NCBI RefSeq assembly: GCF_002022665.1
Contig: NZ_CP019788.1
Span: 62,001-126,000, forward strand
Source of the DNA: Bartonella sp. JB63
Lineage (GTDB): Bacteria > Pseudomonadota > Alphaproteobacteria > Rhizobiales > Rhizobiaceae
DNA length: 64,000 nt
Direction: 5' to 3'
A model generated the notes under the pieces. The model did not search any database and had not been told where the DNA came from. It saw nothing but the letters and a program-made list of their open reading frames with translations. Shown piece after piece: positions 61,016 to 64,000 of the stretch. Both the position numbers and the translations under genes were made by a program. Within the stretch, counting starts at the first letter, position 1, and each line of letters starts with the position of its first letter.

Positions 61016-63007
61016 ATGTATAAACAAGAACAATCACAAAAATTCCGCGAAGCGTTTAATGTGGCCGTCAATTTGTATATGCTTGATGGGTTATTTGTTT
61101 CTTATGAGACATTCGAAATTATCGAAAAATGTGCACGCAGGGGTTATTCACTAGAACAATTTAATATTCTGATGGATAATACTAGACTTAGTATTCTAAA
61201 GGATAGTGCTAGAATAAAAAATACTAATACAAGTTTAGAAGAAAAAATAAAGCATAATAATTTACAGACTGCCTATGATTATACTAGTTTTAATAGAAGA
61301 ACGATGAAAAATAAATATGGATTGGAGGGGAAGGCTTTTGAGAGGATATGTGCACATGATATAATACAAGCGATTGTTAATCTAAAAGAAGAACCGTTGC
61401 CGGAAAAATTTGATTCCTCTTATCTAAAATATCTTCATAAGTGTTTGTATGGAAAGGCGTTTGAATGGGCTGGGTGTATTCGCCAGCATCAATTTCAATT
61501 TTCAGATAGCACAGTTACTAAGTTACTGATCAATAATGAAATTAAAAAAGAACTGTTGCCGGAAAAGTTTGCTTCCTCTTATCTAAAAGGTCTTCATAAG
61601 TATTTGTATGGAAAGGCGTTTGAATGGGCTGTATATATTCGCCAGCATCTATTTCAATTTTCAGATGGCACAGTTACTGAGACACAGAACGATAATGAAA
61701 TTGAAAGATTGTTTAAAAAAATTGATCAAATACTTGCCGAAAAGGATAATTTGCGAGGTCTGTCACGTGAAAAATTTGTTGATGAAGCATCAAAAATATT
61801 TGCCTTTCTCAATAATATATACCCTTTTCAGTTTGGAAGTGAATGCACATTACGAATATTTTTTGAAAAAATGGCAGAGGCTGGGGGGTATAATCTTGAT
61901 TTCTCAGTTGTGACAAAACAACGCATGTGGTTTGTTTGTCATGCTGCATTACCAAGCGATGGTAGCGATGTGGGTGATATAATTCCTATGCGCCATCTGT
62001 TTGAAGATATTTCCAATCCAGAAAAAGTCTGTGTTTTAAAGGAATTCATAGCACATATGAGAGATGTGGATATGATCAAGTACACAGAGATGAAAAATAA
62101 GGTTTTTATCCTGCCGACTGAAGGTAGTACCTATACAGGAATCTATAAAGATTGTAGTCCAGATTCCATTAGGCTTATGGTGAAGGATAATTACTTTATA
62201 TGCAAAAAAGATTATTTTGCGCCAGAAACATTAAAAACATTACTGCCTGGTCAGAAGTTAATATTTACAGCTTCAATACCAAATAACTTTCAGAACATAC
62301 TTCTTCCGGGAGAAAAATTAGCCTCTTTAACGGAAAAAGAAATTGCTACAAAAATTGTAAAAAACGCTTCCGTCCAAACGAGTAGAGAAAAAATAAGGCA
62401 TTTATCAAAACATGTCTATAGGGATTCGAACATATTGAACAAAGATATAAATCTGATTAATATGGATTCAGGTTTGAGTGAACAACATGTCAAACAGATT
62501 GTTAATTTTTCTAAATATACTTCTCAGCTTTCAGGTACGAAAGTATTCAATATAAGAACTCCAAGCCGTAAACGAGCTGAAGCCAATTACCCTAAGCTTG
62601 TTCGGGAGGTTAATAATTACATAAGTATTGTAATCGCTACTAGAAAAAAAATTCTCCAAAAGCATCAAAGAGAACAAGAACGTTGCCAACAAGTAGTAGA
62701 AATACCTAACCAAGTAGTGCAAGATATTCTTAATTTGCCAAAAGAAGAGCAAATAAAAGCTTTAAATGCCAATCCTCAACTGAACAAAGATATCGAAGAT
62801 TTTTTAAATAAAGTCAAGACTCGTCTTTCGACAAAAGAGTATCAAGCACTTGATGAAAATCATTATGAGAAACTCGCTAGTAGTATTGGCATATCAATGA
62901 ATAGGGCACGAGAAATTGCAAAAATTGTTCAGAAAGCTCAAGTAGCAAGACATCTATCTAGAGAATACAAGATTTGTAAGTCAAGAACGATGGCTATAGC
63001 CCGTTAA
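61016..63007 (+). CDS. Bartonella effector protein (Bep)-like: degenerate FIC domain, OB fold, BID secretion domain
   Basis: A 663-residue protein with the FIC-OB-BID order of Bartonella VirB/VirD4 type IV effectors. The N-terminal ~80 residues are extra. The FIC region (~85-330) includes KNKYGLEGKAFERICAHDI and LPEKFDSSYLKYLHKCLYGK. The Fic motif, HPFxxGNGRxxR in active enzymes, is here YPFQFGSECTLR at 269-280: His, Asn, Gly and the first Arg are replaced, so AMPylation is unlikely. A 53-residue unit around the flap is duplicated (126-178, 179-231). A linker with FIC-associated OB character (~360-430) precedes the BID domain (~440-550: TSREKIRHLSKHVYRDSNIL, LSGTKVFNI, PSRKRAEANYPKLVREV), and a ~110-residue post-BID tail ends with basic residues. 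It stands alone between rpsU and tRNA-Arg, without virB genes nearby. BID intactness suggests it can be secreted; host role unknown. Confidence 0.88.
   Translation: MYKQEQSQKFREAFNVAVNLYMLDGLFVSYETFEIIEKCARRGYSLEQFNILMDNTRLSILKDSARIKNTNTSLEEKIKHNNLQTAYDYTSFNRRTMKNKYGLEGKAFERICAHDIIQAIVNLKEEPLPEKFDSSYLKYLHKCLYGKAFEWAGCIRQHQFQFSDSTVTKLLINNEIKKELLPEKFASSYLKGLHKYLYGKAFEWAVYIRQHLFQFSDGTVTETQNDNEIERLFKKIDQILAEKDNLRGLSREKFVDEASKIFAFLNNIYPFQFGSECTLRIFFEKMAEAGGYNLDFSVVTKQRMWFVCHAALPSDGSDVGDIIPMRHLFEDISNPEKVCVLKEFIAHMRDVDMIKYTEMKNKVFILPTEGSTYTGIYKDCSPDSIRLMVKDNYFICKKDYFAPETLKTLLPGQKLIFTASIPNNFQNILLPGEKLASLTEKEIATKIVKNASVQTSREKIRHLSKHVYRDSNILNKDINLINMDSGLSEQHVKQIVNFSKYTSQLSGTKVFNIRTPSRKRAEANYPKLVREVNNYISIVIATRKKILQKHQREQERCQQVVEIPNQVVQDILNLPKEEQIKALNANPQLNKDIEDFLNKVKTRLSTKEYQALDENHYEKLASSIGISMNRAREIAKIVQKAQVARHLSREYKICKSRTMAIAR
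61391..61708 (+). repeat. Two-copy 159-bp in-frame tandem duplication inside the Bep-like FIC region
   Basis: Copy 1 (61391-61549) and copy 2 (61550-61708) share long identical blocks, for example TTGTATGGAAAGGCGTTTGA and TTTCAATTTTCAGAT. Each encodes LPEKF-x-SSYLK-x-LHK-x-LYGKAFEWA followed by IRQH-x-FQFSD-x-TVT. The difference is a handful of codons, so the duplication looks recent. Confidence 0.92.
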
Positions 63008-63320
63008 AATATAAGGTTTTGTATCTTTTTTATATTTAGGGGTGAATTATTTGTAAATAGTATTAGTTTAAGATACTTATGTCTATCTGGATCTTAATAA
63101 TTTAAGGTAAAGTAATTTTTTTATTTAATGTTGAATTTGTAAAAGAGCAGTGTCCAAAAATAAAGCTGCAAATATAAAAAGTTTACAAAAATAAAAAGAA
63201 ATCTTAATTTATAATGTGCTGTTAAAGGAAAATTTAAGTCCTATTTCCTCATCTTTGATTATATTATCGCTAACCGTAAAAATATAAATAAAATCATTTA
63301 TCTTATGGCTATAAATCCAT
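63008..63320. other. Intergenic region between Bep-like gene and tRNA-Arg
   Basis: About 310 AT-rich bases. It includes the second copy of the dispersed repeat (63059-63100). No ORF or terminator hairpin recognised. Confidence 0.4.
63059..63100 (+). repeat. Dispersed imperfect repeat, copy near the Bep-like gene and tRNA-Arg
   Basis: AGTATTAGTTTAAGATACTT and the following ATGTCTAT correspond to 36093-36120 with two differences. It starts 52 bases after the Bep-like stop codon. Confidence 0.65.
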
Positions 63321-63397
63321 TGGCGCACCCGAAGAGATTCGAACTCCTGACCCCCAGATTCGTAGTCTGGTGCTCTATCCAGCTGAGCTACGGGTGC
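63321..63397 (-). tRNA. tRNA-Arg (ACG)
   Basis: Read on the minus strand: acceptor GCACCCG/CGGGTGC, D-stem GCTC/GAGC, anticodon stem CCAGA/TCTGG around CTACGAA, T-loop TTCGAAT, discriminator G and encoded CCA. Anticodon ACG becomes ICG through TadA (gene at 16103-16555) and then reads CGU, CGC and CGA. Confidence 0.96.
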
Positions 63398-63772
63398 ACA
63401 TTCAATTTTTCATATCGTTAGGATATGGGGTTCTTAATCGTTTCGTTAATGAATTACAAGTGAAACTTGGTAAAAATAAAGATTTTTATCTGTTGAACCA
63501 TTATATGTTGTTTAAGTAGTATTGTAATTTTTGAGTTACTATACAGTCTCTGCATAGAATTTATATCATTGTGTTGTAGTAAAATTTCAATATGAACGAT
63601 AGTTAACTTGACGGTGTGATCTACGAAAGATAGTCAAGTATAAATGAGATACGTTTTTGTGATGAGAGTTTAAAAGATATTATCTGCAATTTGGTTTTAG
63701 CTAAAACTTAAATATTGCATAAAATTATTTCATACAGATATGCATATTCATTATAAATCAAGGATTAGAGGT
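63398..63772. other. Intergenic region upstream of the efflux adaptor gene
   Basis: About 375 AT-rich bases; upstream regions for tRNA-Arg (minus) and the following gene (plus). No other element recognised. Confidence 0.4.
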
Positions 63773-64000
63773 ATGGGGTTGTTGAAAAAAACTGTTCCAT
63801 TGGTACTTTTAGCTTTCGTTTTGATTATTTCTTATTGTAAGTCAAAACATGGTTCAGAAAACTCTACTCGTTCAGTGGATCAAACAAAAAATATGTCGCA
63901 TAAAACATTAAATTCACCAACAGGTATGTCTGCAGCAAAAGTTATTGTTGATTCTGTTAAAATTAAAAAATTTGATGAAAAGCTTAATGTAATTGGCAAC
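63773..64000 (+). CDS. RND efflux periplasmic adaptor subunit, N-terminal part (runs off window)
   Basis: Open to the window end, 76 codons visible. The start ATG follows GATTAGAGGT. A signal segment MGLLKKTVPLVLLAFVLIIS leads to YCKS, a possible but atypical lipobox. After a polar linker, AAKVIVDSVKIKKFDEKLNV ending in IGN matches the first beta-strand segment of membrane-fusion (HlyD/AcrA-like) adaptors, where a V-x-V-x-x-V-x-x-x-x-F pattern precedes the biotinyl-lipoyl domain. An RND pump gene would be expected next. With only the N-terminus seen, the family call is moderate. Confidence 0.6.
   Translation, partial: MGLLKKTVPLVLLAFVLIISYCKSKHGSENSTRSVDQTKNMSHKTLNSPTGMSAAKVIVDSVKIKKFDEKLNVIGN

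Noticed and set aside
61016-61300. Search for a BiaA/FicA-type small antitoxin next to the FIC protein
   Set aside because: No short ORF with the inhibitory (S/T)xxxE(G/N) helix was found beside the gene, and with a degenerate FIC motif none would be needed.

Overview
The window is a visibly AT-rich piece of an alphaproteobacterial (Rhizobiales) chromosome. It almost certainly comes from Bartonella. The evidence is a tandem array of Omp25/Hbp-type haemin-binding outer membrane proteins, a Fic-BID protein of the Bartonella effector protein (Bep) type, and rhizobial housekeeping gene order (purA next to rpoH and rluD; DUF4170, DUF374, waaA and lpxK in a row; the Rhizobiales-type long dCTP deaminase; an alphaproteobacterial tRNA-His with G1:U72 and A73). 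The species cannot be fixed from sequence reading alone.

Layout. 0-2.4 kb is the end of the phosphate operon (pstA cut by the window edge, pstB, phoU). 2.8-7.9 kb holds a lipoprotein cell-wall hydrolase, an M29 aminopeptidase broken by a frameshift, mutM, an M20 peptidase and a short RNase D. 7.9-12.1 kb is the haemin-binding array: a ghost of an hbp gene, a small secreted protein and three intact barrels. Each intact unit has a common upstream motif, and the ghost and the three barrels each end in a hairpin terminator. 12.3-18.8 kb holds ileS, a lipoprotein, tadA, rluB and rsmD. 19.2-25.7 kb holds a frameshifted patatin, pmbA, an inositol-phosphatase-like gene and a lipid A/Kdo block (acyltransferase, waaA, lpxK). 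25.7-30.6 kb holds a DUF2093 gene, mutL, dcd and lldD. 31.1-34.5 kb is a minus-strand uptake block (bioMNY biotin ECF transporter and an AroP-like permease). 35.5-37.6 kb is gene-poor and carries tRNA-Thr and tRNA-Phe. 37.6-49.5 kb holds purA, a membrane protein, rpoH, rluD, an aldehyde dehydrogenase, an FtsK without membrane segments, mscL and pyrD. 49.6-55 kb holds tRNA-His, a puuA/puuB-like pair, a decayed zwf remnant, pgl and folD. 55.3-60.4 kb holds an AsmA-family gene, a 52-residue membrane protein, rsmE, gshA and rpsU. 61.0-63.0 kb is the lone Bep-like effector, followed by tRNA-Arg and the start of an RND efflux adaptor that leaves the window.

How it fits together. The genes suit a host-restricted haemotroph. 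It takes up haemin (Hbp array), biotin and amino acids, keeps lipid A/Kdo and repair genes, and is losing genes: zwf is reduced to a stop-ridden C-terminal remnant beside an intact pgl, one hbp copy is a ghost, and two genes carry single-base frameshifts in short homopolymers.

The strongest candidate for something new is the Bep-like protein at 61,016-63,007. Its Fic catalytic motif is degenerate (H, N, G and first R all replaced), and its Fic region carries a recent-looking 53-residue tandem duplication, while the BID secretion domain looks intact. Next in interest are the zwf remnant and the hbp ghost with the small secreted protein that shares the hbp upstream motif.
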